DNA of 64,000 bases from Lachnospiraceae bacterium JLR.KK008 (GCA_037015955.1 CP143548.1:2412001-2476000), one strand, 5' to 3'. Numbered from the stretch's first letter, positions 45,697-54,936 are shown. Translations and numbers: made by a program. The notes: generated by a model not told the origin, from the letters alone.

Positions 45697-46785
45697 TCAC
45701 TGTCCGCCGCCCTGATCCCGCAGACTCCGGAAAAGTTCGTCGACTGCTTTTTCGTATCCGGCATATCTGCCGGCCTTTCTGATCTTTTTCACACAGGCGT
45801 TTCCATGGCTCCTCTGTATATTGCCGACCGTCGATGTCGTCTCCTTCTCTCCCGCTTTCCCCGGGACGTTCTCACACTCCTCTGCCTGCTCAAACACGCG
45901 TTTCATATAGGTCCACAGTTCCTTCATCCGGCACAGAACATTGTGTTCTCCCATCTGTGTCTCCTGATACCCCCGATAGACCTCATCGTGAAAACTGCGC
46001 AGACGTTCCCAGTCGCATGTCTGCCGCCCGCCGCTCCCGGGAAGGATGTCTGCCGCCCCTTCCTGTAGACCGGACATTTGCTCCGACCTTCTGATCCCCT
46101 CCGGCAGATAAGGGTCTGACAGCAACCCCCGTCCAAGCATCACCCGCTCCAGAGACGGAAACATCCGCACGATCCTCTCATAGTCTCCCGCCTGGAAAAT
46201 ATCCCCGTTGTAGCAGACCGGCCACGGGCTTTCTGCCAAAGCCCTGGCGAAGGCTTCAAGATCCGGCCTGTTCTCATAAAAATCATCACGCACACGGGCA
46301 TGGACGATCAGCGCTTTCAACGGATAATTCCGGTAGACGGAAAGCAGCCTGTCCCATTCTGACACGTCTGTCATTCCAAGCCTTGTCTTCACGGAGACAG
46401 CAATCGGCGTATTCGCAAATACACCGTCCAAAAAAACGTCCAGCCGCTGCGGATCACTCAGCATACCTGCGCCCTTCCCTTTGGCTGTCACCGTTCCCGA
46501 TGGACAGCCCAGATTGATATTCACTTCCTCATAGCCAAGCGCCTGCAGTTTACGGACAGCCCGCAGGAAGTCTTCACTGCTGTTTGTCAGCACTTGTGGA
46601 ACAACGAAAATGCCGGCATTGTGCTCCGGCAGAATCTCATTTTTCTCTTTATGACTGAACTCCTTTTCCCTGTGCAGAGAAATAAAAGGGGTATAATATT
46701 TGTCGATCTTCCCAAAATGACGGGCATACGCCTGTCGGTAAACATAGGTGGTAATGCCCTCCATCGGCGCCATTTCCAGCTTCAT
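45697..46785 (-). CDS. tRNA-dihydrouridine synthase family protein
   Basis: About 362 aa FMN TIM-barrel: LEMAPMEGITTYVYR start, catalytic Cys in NINLGCPSGTVTAKGKGAGM, KTRLG, VHARVR, NGDIF and MLGRGLLSDP. Dus enzymes reduce uridine to dihydrouridine in tRNA. The C-terminal third is longer than usual and carries a basic stretch with unusual sequence (KAGEKETTSTVGNIQRSH). ATG 46785 is preferred although the GGAGG is somewhat distant. Confidence 0.86.
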   Translation of the reverse strand: MKLEMAPMEGITTYVYRQAYARHFGKIDKYYTPFISLHREKEFSHKEKNEILPEHNAGIFVVPQVLTNSSEDFLRAVRKLQALGYEEVNINLGCPSGTVTAKGKGAGMLSDPQRLDVFLDGVFANTPIAVSVKTRLGMTDVSEWDRLLSVYRNYPLKALIVHARVRDDFYENRPDLEAFARALAESPWPVCYNGDIFQAGDYERIVRMFPSLERVMLGRGLLSDPYLPEGIRRSEQMSGLQEGAADILPGSGGRQTCDWERLRSFHDEVYRGYQETQMGEHNVLCRMKELWTYMKRVFEQAEECENVPGKAGEKETTSTVGNIQRSHGNACVKKIRKAGRYAGYEKAVDELFRSLRDQGGGQ

Positions 46786-46818
46786 CTCAAGATCCACTCC
46801 TCCTGTAAGCTCCGGACT

Positions 46819-47271
46819 CTAATATCCAAGATAAGCGAGAAGACCTTCACAGCCTTCCGTGATCTGTGCAAACACAGTGCCAAATTCACCTGTATACCAG
46901 GGATCGTCAATATCCCCCGGCTGATCGGTATAGTCCAGCATCAGCGACACCTTTTTCGTCAGTGTTTCCCCAAATTCACGCCGTATATTGCGCAGATTGT
47001 ATCCTTCCATCGCAATCAGATGATCGAAAGTCTCAAAGTCATCTTTTCGCAGTTTTCTGGCCTGCTTCCCGGCACAGGAAATACCATGGCGCGCCAGCTC
47101 CTTCCTCGCTGGCGGATAGACCGGATTGCCGATCTCCTCATAACTCGTGGCCGCCGATTCGATCAGAAAATCATCTGCCAGACCGCGCGCAGCAGTCATG
47201 TTCTTTAAAATAAATTCTGCCATCGGGGAACGACAGATGTTGCCGTGGCAGACAAATAATATTTTTATCAT
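46819..47271 (-). CDS. Low molecular weight protein-tyrosine phosphatase
   Basis: 150 aa. P loop VCHGNICRSPMAEF (C-x5-R) near the N-terminus and the acid DYTDQPGDIDDPW (Asp general acid) near residue 120. These enzymes dephosphorylate tyrosine residues, often of capsule kinases. It lies 33 bases upstream of the Dus gene and marks the end of the conserved chromosomal block before the mobile element. Confidence 0.93.
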   Translation of the reverse strand: MIKILFVCHGNICRSPMAEFILKNMTAARGLADDFLIESAATSYEEIGNPVYPPARKELARHGISCAGKQARKLRKDDFETFDHLIAMEGYNLRNIRREFGETLTKKVSLMLDYTDQPGDIDDPWYTGEFGTVFAQITEGCEGLLAYLGY

Positions 47272-47424
47272 GTTGCTAAAACCTCCGTGAATGCTGTATT
47301 TTCTGCACCTCTTCGTATTTTTTGTTCCTTTCTAAAAACAATCTTTTCCTCATATCTTATCATAAATTATCATAGTTATGTTAGAATTTGATGTATAAAA
47401 TGATGTAAATTGGTCATTTGTACA

Positions 47425-47901
47425 TCAACTCATTTTCTGTATTTTAATCATTTCTTCTTGTGCAATTTCTAAGTCTATATGGGTGTATGTATTCAGAGTT
47501 ATCCCTGTATCACTATGTCCCATGATATATTGCAAAGTCTTTGGGTTCATCCCAGACTTTGTCATATTGGTACAGAATGTATGGCGGAACACATAGGGCG
47601 TGATATGGGGCAATGTTTTATCCGGGTGCAGCTTCTTGTATTTCTTCATTGCCCAACGCATTTCATTTTCGATATGCAGCTTCATAATCCATTGTTGTGC
47701 GTCTCCCTTATCTGGCGATAACCAAACTCTTCTTTCTTGACTAAATTCAGCACAATATTATAGCCTACTTTGGTGTTATAGCGCACACCTTGTTTCAAAC
47801 TGATGTATCGTTCTAAAAGGGCAAGCACGGTAATCTTTCCGGCAGCATAGTCGATCCCATCATCAAGCTGCTTTTGGATTGTCTTTTCGCTTCTCGGACA
47901 T
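47425..47901 (-). pseudogene. Tn916/Tn1549-type integrase remnant
   Basis: Start ATG at 47901 with a proper ribosome site opens MSEKRKDN, as in Tn1549-type integrases. The sequence then jumps out of frame into the arm-binding region (KQLDDGIDYAAGKITVLALLERYISLKQGVRYNTK is recognisable but follows a deletion), then another deletion leads to the catalytic end (HITPYVFRHTFCTNMTKSG, YIMGHSDTGITLNTYTH with the tyrosine). At least two internal deletions and a frame change, so it is non-functional. The 3' end lies near the expected attachment site. Confidence 0.88.
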
Positions 47902-47972
47902 TGTCAAACTCCTTTCCGTGATGGAAAGAGTCTTGATATGGCACGTCCATTGTATCATGTCAAGACTGATTT

Positions 47973-48182
47973 TTACATCACTAAATTCCAAATCGAATAC
48001 TCTTGCTCAATAAACTGGTCGAACAGCCGGCGTTTGATTAACCGTTTATTACCTACCCACAAAACAAACTGGCAGTTTCTGTCACTGGTAAAGTCACGCA
48101 GCTTGTTGATACCGATTCCAGAATAGGCAGCAGCTTCTTCTAAACTCAAATTACTCTTTTCCCAAATGGGGATTTCTTTCAT
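47973..48182 (-). CDS. xis: Excisionase (Xis) of a Tn916/Tn1549-type element
   Basis: 69 aa, MKEIPIWEKSNLSLEEAAAY, GIGINKLRDFT, FVLWVGNKRLIKRRLFDQFIE, matching the small excisionases of Tn1549/Tn916 integrases. It appears intact, unlike the integrase. Its ATG overlaps the stop of the upstream sigma/DnaC chimera by four bases. Confidence 0.92.
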   Translation of the reverse strand: MKEIPIWEKSNLSLEEAAAYSGIGINKLRDFTSDRNCQFVLWVGNKRLIKRRLFDQFIEQEYSIWNLVM

Positions 48183-48603
48183 AGGCTCTCCTTTCTGTTC
48201 AGCAGCGATTTAAGCTGTTCCATTTTCTCCTTTGCTCTGGCTTTTCTGAAATTCTCCCCGGTAATGCGGACGGGGGTACACATTTCCGTAAGGCGGTCAT
48301 ATATCCGGGCATGGGCGGTGTCCTTCGGGTTCTGCAATTCCTCCAGTGTTAAATTTGTGGTGACTATCAACGGCTTTCTGCTGCGGTATCGTGATATGGT
48401 ACCCTCAGAAAACTCGGCGTATTCTTCTTCTGTCAAGCGTGTCTTGATTACCCGTTTTCTCTCTGGCAGGGATAACAGGGCGGCGGCAAGCTCCCCATTC
48501 GTGAGGATAACTGTCTGACCGCATATCGTTATAGGGTATTCTTCATAAGGTGCTTCAAAATATTTGTCTGATTTGTCTGTTATGCCTAAAGGGTAAAACT
48601 TTT
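48179..48603 (-). pseudogene. Sigma-70-like / DnaC-like chimeric fragment
   Basis: One open frame joins two unrelated element genes. The first part (FYPLGITDKSDKYFEAPYEE, ICGQTVILTNGELAAALLSL, PERKRVI) is the start of the sigma-70-like regulator carried by Tn1549-type elements. The second part (RYRSRKPLIVTTNLTLEELQ, ARIYDRLTEMCTPVRITGENFR) is the C-terminal end of a DnaC-type helicase loader. No start codon remains at the 5' end, so this is the scar of a large internal deletion. Confidence 0.82.
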
Positions 48604-48662
48604 ATTTTGTGAGGTATTCAAGGGATATTTCTTTTTGCCGCCGTCTGCTTCTGTTGCGTTAT

Positions 48663-49112
48663 TTACTTTTTTCTTTTGTTAAATTTTTCTTTTGCAAAAT
48701 CATAAGATTCTTGTATCATCACCTTGAAATCCTCAAAAGTCTTATCAGAGGGATTTAAGACGCATACCCAGCCCATCCATGCGTAAACAGGGTGCGGAAT
48801 AATGGTATCTAAAGCGGTAAAGTCATAATCCATTTTCACAATTTTTCCGGCAGACGGACGTTCAGGAATATACCCAAATTTTTTAATAAATGTCTGTTTT
48901 CTTAAACTAATATTTACACGATATACATTATTACGGTTCAGCATAGAGCCTTTATCATTATCGCCGTCTTTTTCTTTAACAGTTAAAACATATACTCCCC
49001 GTTTCAGAACTCCGTCAGGGTTATAAAAAATGCCTCTTTCTCCCCAGCTCTCTACCAGTACAACATCTTTTAAGTTAGAAAGACAGTAGGAAAGAATATC
49101 ATTGGGTGTCAT
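48663..49112 (-). CDS. DUF6194 family protein
   Basis: 149 aa. Family signatures: MTPNDILSYCLSNL, GIFYNPDGVLKRGVYVLTVK, NRNNVYRVNISLRKQTF, and at the end YDFTALDTIIPHPVYAWMGW with CVLNPSDKTF. Function unknown. The ATG at 49112 lies in GCATGA, overlapping the stop of the upstream monooxygenase-like gene, and has GGAGG upstream. It probably forms a two-gene unit with that gene, divergent from a WYL regulator. Confidence 0.82.
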   Translation of the reverse strand: MTPNDILSYCLSNLKDVVLVESWGERGIFYNPDGVLKRGVYVLTVKEKDGDNDKGSMLNRNNVYRVNISLRKQTFIKKFGYIPERPSAGKIVKMDYDFTALDTIIPHPVYAWMGWVCVLNPSDKTFEDFKVMIQESYDFAKEKFNKRKK

Positions 49113-49411
49113 GCTATTTCCTCCAAATGAAACATCATTGTTCCCTCGTCTATCAAAGTGGAACAATATTTTTGAAATTCTGATATTTGTGGTAACTGTT
49201 CCAAAGCTGCTTGTGCTGCTTCCATTGATTCTCAGCAAATTATTTCTACCCATTTATTCTGTCTTAAATCTTTTGTTAATGACCTTTTTATAAATCCGGC
49301 AATATCTTTTTCAAGAACTTTGCTTAATTTGTGATACAACTGTAAAAAGTGTTCCTCCGTCACTTCCGGGCTTGTTTGAAAAATAACCATTTCAATCACA
49401 TTTTTACTCAT
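49109..49411 (-). pseudogene. Monooxygenase-like (ABM) protein interrupted by in-frame TGA
   Basis: 101-codon frame starting at MSKNVIEMVIFQTSPEVTEE. At 49234-49232 a TGA follows WVEIIC; the same frame then continues ESMEAAQAALEQLPQISEFQ and ends HLEEIA at 49109. Homologous proteins of the ABM/Dabb type have Trp just before E-S-M, so TGG to TGA is the simplest change. No frameshift is seen. The intact frame would be 100 aa. Confidence 0.72.
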
Positions 49412-49474
49412 AAAATATTTTCCTTTCGTTTTTAGTGTCATATTGCATTTGATACATGGATAATTTATCATAAA

Positions 49475-49497
49475 ATGGTGACAAGGGCTGTCACCAT
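49475..49497. promoter_or_regulatory. Palindromic operator of the WYL regulator
   Basis: ATGGTGACA (49475-49483) and TGTCACCAT (49489-49497) are perfect arms around a five-base centre, between the divergent monooxygenase and WYL regulator genes and 20 bases before the regulator's start. Likely the regulator's own operator. Confidence 0.8.
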
Positions 49498-49516
49498 TTG
49501 GGAAGGAGTCTTAAAA

Positions 49517-50464
49517 ATGTCAAAAGCAGAACGGCTTATTGAAATGATGATAACAATAAATGCCAAAAAAGATTTTACAGTAGGCGAATTAGCAAAAGAA
49601 TTTTCAGTGTCAAAGAGAACAATACTTCGTGATTTACAGGAATTAGAACAGGCTGGCTTCCCACTCTATTCCGAAGTTGGAGCTGCGGGTGGGTATCATA
49701 TATTGAAAGAGCGTATTTTACCGCCTGTCACTTTTTCAGAAAACGAAGCAAAAGCTATATTCTTTGCTTGTCAAGCATTACAATTTTATCACGATTTACC
49801 TTTTGAGCAGGAGACTATATCTGTTTTGAAAAAATTTCTGAATTGCCTACCTTTGGATATCCAAAACAGTATCACGCAGATTCAAAATAAAGTTGTATTT
49901 TGGATTCCAGATAGGCATTGTAATTCTCCATTTCTTAAATCAATGTTTCATGTTATCATAAACCGTCATTCAGCTACAATACGATATTCGTCAACACATT
50001 CTGAAAGTGTACGCACGATTATACCTATTGGGTTATATGCTATGAATGGACTTTGGTATTGTCCTGCATATTGTACAGCGGTAAATCAAATCAGAGAATT
50101 TCGTATTGACCGTATCAAGGAGATTATAGAGGAAAAGCCCTATCCTAAAGGAGAATATCCCATTCCTGCGTCCATTCAAGAGTATCTTGAAAAATTAGAA
50201 GCTGGAAATGATTACCATATAAAAATTCAACTGACAGACATAGGTGCTAAACGCTGCGAGAGTGAATTTTTATTAGCAAGGGGATTAAAGCTATTCCCAA
50301 CAGGTGGCGGAATAATTGACATGGAAATTCGTCATGCAACATTGGAATGGGTTGCCGATTATTTCCTGTCATTTGGGAACAATGCAACTGTATTAGAGCC
50401 AATAGAGCTGATAGAGCTGATGAAACAAAAAATATGCGAATTACATCAGCATTATTGCAAATAA
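49517..50464 (+). CDS. YafY/WYL-domain transcriptional regulator
   Basis: 315 aa. N-terminal DeoR-like winged helix (FTVGELAKEFSVSKRTILRDLQELEQAGFPLYSE) and a WYL ligand-binding domain (IPIGLYAMNGLWYCPAYCTAVNQIREFRIDRIK) with a C-terminal extension. GGAAGGAG is eight bases before the ATG at 49517. AT-rich compared with the core genome, like its neighbours. It is divergent from the DUF6194 pair and probably represses it through the palindrome at 49475. Confidence 0.92.
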   Translation: MSKAERLIEMMITINAKKDFTVGELAKEFSVSKRTILRDLQELEQAGFPLYSEVGAAGGYHILKERILPPVTFSENEAKAIFFACQALQFYHDLPFEQETISVLKKFLNCLPLDIQNSITQIQNKVVFWIPDRHCNSPFLKSMFHVIINRHSATIRYSSTHSESVRTIIPIGLYAMNGLWYCPAYCTAVNQIREFRIDRIKEIIEEKPYPKGEYPIPASIQEYLEKLEAGNDYHIKIQLTDIGAKRCESEFLLARGLKLFPTGGGIIDMEIRHATLEWVADYFLSFGNNATVLEPIELIELMKQKICELHQHYCK

Positions 50465-51008
50465 AATAAAAAATATTGATGTATGAATGAAGGGGATTCC
50501 GTAGTAGTCGGCATTGTGGGAATGTGTATAACTGACGGTCTATCTCTTGTTTTCGGTTGCTTGCTTCTTTACCGTACATGAGCATTCGCACAAGGTACAT
50601 AATCTTATTAAAAGCGGCAGCCTTTTTCATAAAAAGAAGCTGCCGCTTAATCATCCTTTTCAGAATCTATTTTATATTGGAAATTGTCATTTCAAGGCTC
50701 TTTCAAAAATGGTGTAGTGGTGGTGTAGTAAATGCCTTTCCGCTTTGTGAAACCATTGATTTTACTGACTTCTCTAGGACTTTTCAAGATACTGCCGTGG
50801 CAGATGAAAAGTATCTTAATCATAATAAAAATTCCTCCGGCAAATGTTCCATAAGCTATACCCCAACCAACATAATAAGATATTTTATCTTTCTTAATGT
50901 CTTTTTTATAATGCCACCTTCTCTCTTAAAATACGAAACCATCCCGTTCTTAATCTGCTGGAAACCCAAAATCCTGTCCCACCTGCCCGGAAGCGTGCTT
51001 CCATAGGG
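50465..51008. other. Intergenic region with a strong hairpin
   Basis: About 540 bases. A stem AAGCGGCAGC and GCTGCCGCTT (50612-50648) surrounds an inner T/A-rich stem and may end the WYL regulator transcript. A short minus-strand open stretch (KIMYLVRMLMYGKEASNRKQEI) looks peptide-like but cannot be assigned; no other gene is supported. Confidence 0.45.
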
Positions 51009-51368
51009 TTATATGCTTTTTTGCCTGTGTACCTTCTTTCTGATAAGCATAGAAATCATCATAGCCACTATTTCTAAAACAAGATAGACTACCGCATACA
51101 GGATAAAGGCCGTTTCTCCCATATCAAAGAATATCCATGTACCAGTCAAAAACAGCACAGCTGAAATAATCGGAACATTCCACAGATGCTTCACATCTTT
51201 TCCCGCAAATGCTCCGATTATCACGGAATAGAGTGGGTTGACTGCAAAAAACAAAAGAAAGCATACCATCATTCCTGCATCACCATTTACAAAAGTGACC
51301 GCAACCCACGGTAATACCAACATGACTACCATCGAGGCCGCCACCCATAAAATAATGTCCTTTTTCAT
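51009..51368 (-). CDS. Small membrane protein
   Basis: 119 aa with four membrane helices (LWVAASMVVMLVLPWVAVTF, MMVCFLLFFAVNPLYSVIIG, IISAVLFLTGTWIFF, AFILYAVVYLVLEIVAMMI). The ATG at 51368 has GAGG upstream. Unknown family. Its leader contains the conserved array element that follows the neighbouring family gene, so it belongs to the array region, perhaps as an immunity- or transport-type partner (inference). Confidence 0.6.
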   Translation of the reverse strand: MKKDIILWVAASMVVMLVLPWVAVTFVNGDAGMMVCFLLFFAVNPLYSVIIGAFAGKDVKHLWNVPIISAVLFLTGTWIFFDMGETAFILYAVVYLVLEIVAMMISMLIRKKVHRQKSI

Positions 51369-51410
51369 GTTGTCCTCCTCAAAAGTCTGGTTCTTTATCC
51401 CTTTAATCTG

Positions 51411-51467
51411 CCGGAACACCGGGAATACCTGCCCTGCCTTGTCAGGCTGTGGCTTATTGGGGATATG
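51411..51467 (-). repeat. Conserved post-stop element, copy 1
   Basis: Begins about 14 bases after the stop of the gene at 51481. Minus-strand reading: ATATCCCCAATAAGCCACAG, then CC-TG-ACAAGGCAGGGCAGGTAT, then CCCGGTGTTCCGG. Contains a short GCCT/AGGC hairpin with no T tail. Similar copies follow other genes of the array. Confidence 0.8.
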
Positions 51468-51480
51468 CGTCTATTGGATT

Positions 51481-52026
51481 CTATTTCCTGTTCATAAAAT
51501 CCCAATATGCCCGCATACTGTACTGGTAATATGCCGCAGCCTTCTTCTGGCTCAGCAGCTTCATATCGCTGATCTGCTTTTGGAACATATCCATAAAATC
51601 TGTCCTGTCACTCAATCCCATCATTCCTGTTTCAGGTGGTAATGATGTAAGCCCTCCATTCTTATCCACTCCCATATAGGATTCCAATGCCGTCATTTCC
51701 ACTAATGAAGCATTCCGGGGATTTATCTTGTTGATATGTATAGTCTGCTCAAATTCATTCCCATTCTCATCAACACCTTTTGCAATCACAGTCGGGTCAT
51801 CCTCTGTTGAACCTTCCGCATATTTGATGTAGAAAGACAGCCCTGTCCCATTACCACCAGAGTACAACATATCTTCCGTTTTCATATAGACAATAGACGT
51901 ATGTGGCTTTGCACCTGCCACATTGTTCACCTGCGCCGCAAAACTCTTTCCAGCCGTATTCTGCTGTGTTTTTCTTGCTCCCTGCCATGCCGGATATCCT
52001 GTTGTTCCTATTCCATTTACGCTCAT
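51481..52026 (-). CDS. Array protein with MSVNGIG signature
   Basis: 181 aa. N-terminus MSVNGIGTTGYPAWQGAR, near-identical in its first residues to two other array proteins (60.6 and 63.0 kb), but with a different body (SIVYMKTEDMLYSGGNGTGL, VDKNGGLTSLPPETGMM) and a helical end (QKKAAAYYQYSMRAYWDFM). No family I can name. GGAGGATTTGAAAA precedes the ATG, the same leader as in other members. It directly follows the gene at 52052 and is followed by a conserved element. Confidence 0.75.
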   Translation of the reverse strand: MSVNGIGTTGYPAWQGARKTQQNTAGKSFAAQVNNVAGAKPHTSIVYMKTEDMLYSGGNGTGLSFYIKYAEGSTEDDPTVIAKGVDENGNEFEQTIHINKINPRNASLVEMTALESYMGVDKNGGLTSLPPETGMMGLSDRTDFMDMFQKQISDMKLLSQKKAAAYYQYSMRAYWDFMNRK

Positions 52027-52051
52027 TTTTCAAATCCTCCATTTTCATCAA

Positions 52052-52783
52052 TTATTTTAATGGCAGCCCATCTGCCAATATGCCTACCGCCGTTCCCTTT
52101 TTGTAGCCAAAGCTCTTAAAAGCCGCCAAAAACTTTTCTCTTGTCTGCTCCATGATTGACACTGCCAAATCCCGATACTCTGTATCGAAAAATTCAACCC
52201 TGTCTTGTGTTTTTCCTTCATTTTGGGAAACGCTTCTATTGAGAAACCATGAACTGTTTGGATTTTCAAAGGCTCTGTTTGTCTGCTGACAGGCAATATA
52301 TCCTTCCAAATTTGCCAGGCGCATCTTAAAAGCCTCATCCAATCCGGCCAAGTCTTCGTCAATCGTCAGCGACCGTTTTCCCGTAAGTCCATAGGAAACT
52401 TCACGTTCTCCATTTTCATGTTCTTTCACGATTTCATCATAACGGGCCTCATATGTATCCATGATTGATTTCATTACATCTTCCACATTATAGTTTCCAT
52501 CTTTTAATGTCTGGCTGCTGATTCCCCTCATTGCTGTATAATGTTCCCATGCGACCTCATTTGTATTTTGGATTGTGAGTTCCCTTGCATTGACATAATC
52601 CGAATCAGGTTCAAATTTATTTACCATTTCCCGCAGCATATTTCTCCCCTCATCAGAAATAGAGAGATTAACTGGACATTCCGTCACTTTCCTGCCTGCA
52701 TCCGCAGCAGATGCCTTTTTCTGCACATGATTTATAGCAGCCTCCATATAACAATAATTACTTTCAATTCCATTAACGAACAT
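52052..52783 (-). CDS. Array protein with MFVNGIE signature
   Basis: About 243 aa, MFVNGIESNYCYMEAAINHV at the start, then NLSISDEGRNMLREMVNKF, and a helical body (YEARYDEIVKEHENGEREV, DRVEFFDTEYRDLAVSIMEQ). The SISDEG-type segment recurs in the neighbouring protein as IHISEAGFEAM. The ATG at 52783 is preferred over a TTG two codons upstream because of GGAGG spacing. A conserved leader element lies upstream. Function unknown. Confidence 0.72.
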   Translation of the reverse strand: MFVNGIESNYCYMEAAINHVQKKASAADAGRKVTECPVNLSISDEGRNMLREMVNKFEPDSDYVNARELTIQNTNEVAWEHYTAMRGISSQTLKDGNYNVEDVMKSIMDTYEARYDEIVKEHENGEREVSYGLTGKRSLTIDEDLAGLDEAFKMRLANLEGYIACQQTNRAFENPNSSWFLNRSVSQNEGKTQDRVEFFDTEYRDLAVSIMEQTREKFLAAFKSFGYKKGTAVGILADGLPLK

Positions 52784-52821
52784 TTTCAAATATCCTCCAT
52801 TATTCTTGATATAACCACCCT

Positions 52822-52880
52822 TTGTCGTTCAGAGCCGCTCCCACCCTCTTGTAATAAATCTGAGCAGTCCCCCTCCGGTC
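52822..52880 (-). promoter_or_regulatory. Conserved leader element, copy 1
   Basis: Minus-strand reading: CTGCTCAGATTTATTACAAG, then GTGGGAGCGGCTCTGAACGA, then CAAAGGGTGG, about 40-95 bases before the family gene start at 52783. Matches the leaders at 60690 and 63085. Compatible with a structured 5' untranslated region. Confidence 0.65.
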
Positions 52881-52916
52881 AGGGGTACTTATTTTTTCGC
52901 CTCTGCCAGAAAAAAT

Positions 52917-53909
52917 TTACGCCTTTAAATCAAAGCCAGTCACTGTCGGTGCTGTAGACATGGCATTATTACCCATACCGATTTTACTTATCAAATTCTC
53001 TGTAACTTTTCCCATATCTGTTCCCATTACAGTAATATCATACTTCCTGCCGTCTTTCTTTTCTTCCGGCTTCTCCTGCTCTGCCGTCTTTTCTTTATTC
53101 TTTTCAAGCAGCTTTTCCCATTCCTCTTTGCGTTCTTTGTTTCTGGCCCTCGCCTCCTCAACCATTCTCTTAGATTCCTCTGTGCCGGGGTCAGCTTCAA
53201 AAACACCTACGCACTTTGTCGTAATACAGTCCGGCATTTGAGAGAGCGTATCCTCCAGCCATTCAGCCGTTTGGGATTAGATGCCGCCTTTACTTCAAAA
53301 TGCCCGCCGCCTCATATGGCACATCCACAACTTCCTGCATCCTTTTTTCTCCTGCTCCTTTTTTATCTGCGCCTCCGTCCATTTTTTCTGCTCTGTCCTG
53401 CGCTCCCAGAAACTGTCTTTTGCCCTGCCGTCAAACAGGCCTTTCCCGCTTCCGTTCTGGTATCCTGCGCTCCACATCTCTGCATGGCACTCCTCTTTTG
53501 TTGCTCCGTAACAGATGGTGGAATAAGCCCCTCCACAGACGCCTGACCATCTGTCCGGCTGCGCCCATCCTGTCCGCAGGTCATTCAGCACCCACGCCTC
53601 ATACTCCGGGTCATTTTTCATCGCCTCAAACCCCGCTTCTGAAATATGGATAGAAATGTTCTCCGACATACGGGTCGGGTGCATGGGAATCTGTGAAATC
53701 TTTTCATGGATATACTGCTTATACTCATCCATTGTCATGTCCTTTGCCGTAACAGCCCCCGCCTTTCCCGTTTCTGATACATTCTGGCTCTTTTCTGCCA
53801 CCCTGTCACAAAAAGACGGGCTTTCAGTCTTGCCGCCCTTTGCTTCATTGTTTTTCAAGAAATTACCGTACGCCCTTGTCATGTAGTTTACATTGATTGT
53901 GTTATTCAT
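52917..53909 (-). pseudogene. Array protein broken by two frameshifts
   Basis: The N-terminal part (MNNTINVNYMTRAYGNFLKN ... ISIHISEAGFEAMKNDPEYE ... CYGATKEECHAEMWSAGYQN) runs from 53909 to about 53340. The frame then shifts in an A-rich run (GAGAAAAAAGG), continuing as MQEVVDVPYEAAGILK, and shifts again near 53277 into TAEWLEDTLSQMPDCITTKC, ending at 52917 (STAPTVTGFDLKA). Each part is clearly coding, so one gene with two indels. It resembles large uncharacterised Lachnospiraceae proteins of this N-terminal type. Confidence 0.75.
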
Positions 53910-54069
53910 GGTTGCTCCTTTCCTGAAACAGCGTTCCCTGTCCTGACAGACATCTCAAACGCCTCCATACTCTCGTCCATCCTGGCAATATACTGCTCCA
54001 TTTCCTCATAACTGCCGCTCCTGCCAGTCCCTTTATGTCTGTGAAATGGTTTATCATCTCATGCTTCAT
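53906..54069 (-). pseudogene. Small frameshifted gene upstream of the array
   Basis: One frame starts MKHEMINHFTDIKGLAGA; the next continues RSGSYEEMEQYIARMDESME and VRTGNAVSGKEQP, with its stop overlapping the ATG at 53909. The total length is not a multiple of three, which confirms an indel. It probably was a small helper gene coupled to the following one. Confidence 0.5.
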
Positions 54070-54204
54070 CCGGCTTTTCTTTTTATATCGTAAAAAACAG
54101 CATATTGTCTAACGCAAATAGCATGAATAGCAGATTTGACATCATGAATTCTTTTCCTGCCATCACATCAAAACGACAAATACAATTTATCCATTCGTCC
54201 GATA

Positions 54205-54390
54205 TAGGGGCGGATGCCCTACAAGGCGGCACAAACACAAATCGCCGTGTAAGCATATTACCTCTTATTTCCCCGCTTTCCAGGTGATTTTCGTTATCAG
54301 GCTGCCCTGCTCTGCCTGGGAAAAAGCAGACCGCCGCATATGGCGGATGAAGTCCATAGTGCGGCGGTTAGCTTTTGTGCATCTCTCCTC
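54205..54390. repeat. Dispersed repeat pair, copy 1
   Basis: A block TAGGGGCGGATGCCCT, then ACAAGGCGGCACAAAC (54205-54236), followed at 54328-54390 by CCGCCGCATATGGCGG with GTGCGGCGG and TTTTGTG. The same two blocks in the same order recur at 63611-63705, on either side of the 54-63.6 kb segment. Confidence 0.65.
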
Positions 54391-54417
54391 ATTTAATTTT
54401 TCATAGCATAAGCCTGT

Positions 54418-54936
54418 CTATACCGTTTCGTAGGAAACCAGTTCTTCTGCCGGGATGCGTGTCTGTAAATGGCGCTCCGGGTCAGCCGCTTCCTCATCTG
54501 AATATCCGACTGCAAGGATATTGACCGGCTCCAGATTATCCGGCAGCCCGAACTCCCTGCGTATCACATCCGGCTTGAAATAGCATATCCACACGGATCC
54601 AAGACCTGATTCCGTTGCCTGCAGCATCATGTGGTCTGTCAGTATGGATGCGTCTATATCGGTGGTCTGTTTTTTATCAAACGGGCGCACCCATGCCTTT
54701 CCGTGGTCAGCACAGACGATGACCGCCAGCGGCGCTCCGTAAAGGTTCGCCCCTTTCCCTATCTTCGCAAGCCCCTCACTGCTCTGGACGACGATCAGGC
54801 GGACGGGCTGGAGATTGGCTGCTGTCGGCGCAACATGCGCAGCCTCCAGAATCTTTTGCAGCTTTTCCTCCTCCACTTTCTTGTCCTTATAGCTCCGGAC
54901 GGAATAACGCTTCTTTGCAATTTCGATAAAATCCAT
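54418..54936 (-). CDS. Nitroreductase family protein
   Basis: 172 aa FMN-dependent nitroreductase: start KKRYSVRSYKDKKVEEEKLQ, then HVAPTAANLQPVRLIVV, DASILTDHMMLQATESGLGSVWICYF. Reduces nitroaromatics or quinones with NAD(P)H, or may act in flavin-linked metabolism. It is divergent from an HxlR regulator, a common pairing for stress-inducible reductases. Confidence 0.93.
   Translation of the reverse strand: MDFIEIAKKRYSVRSYKDKKVEEEKLQKILEAAHVAPTAANLQPVRLIVVQSSEGLAKIGKGANLYGAPLAVIVCADHGKAWVRPFDKKQTTDIDASILTDHMMLQATESGLGSVWICYFKPDVIRREFGLPDNLEPVNILAVGYSDEEAADPERHLQTRIPAEELVSYETV

Noticed and set aside
50247-50654. Minus-strand ORF overlapping the WYL regulator end
   Set aside because: Most of it is antisense to the regulator; only a short initial stretch looks peptide-like.
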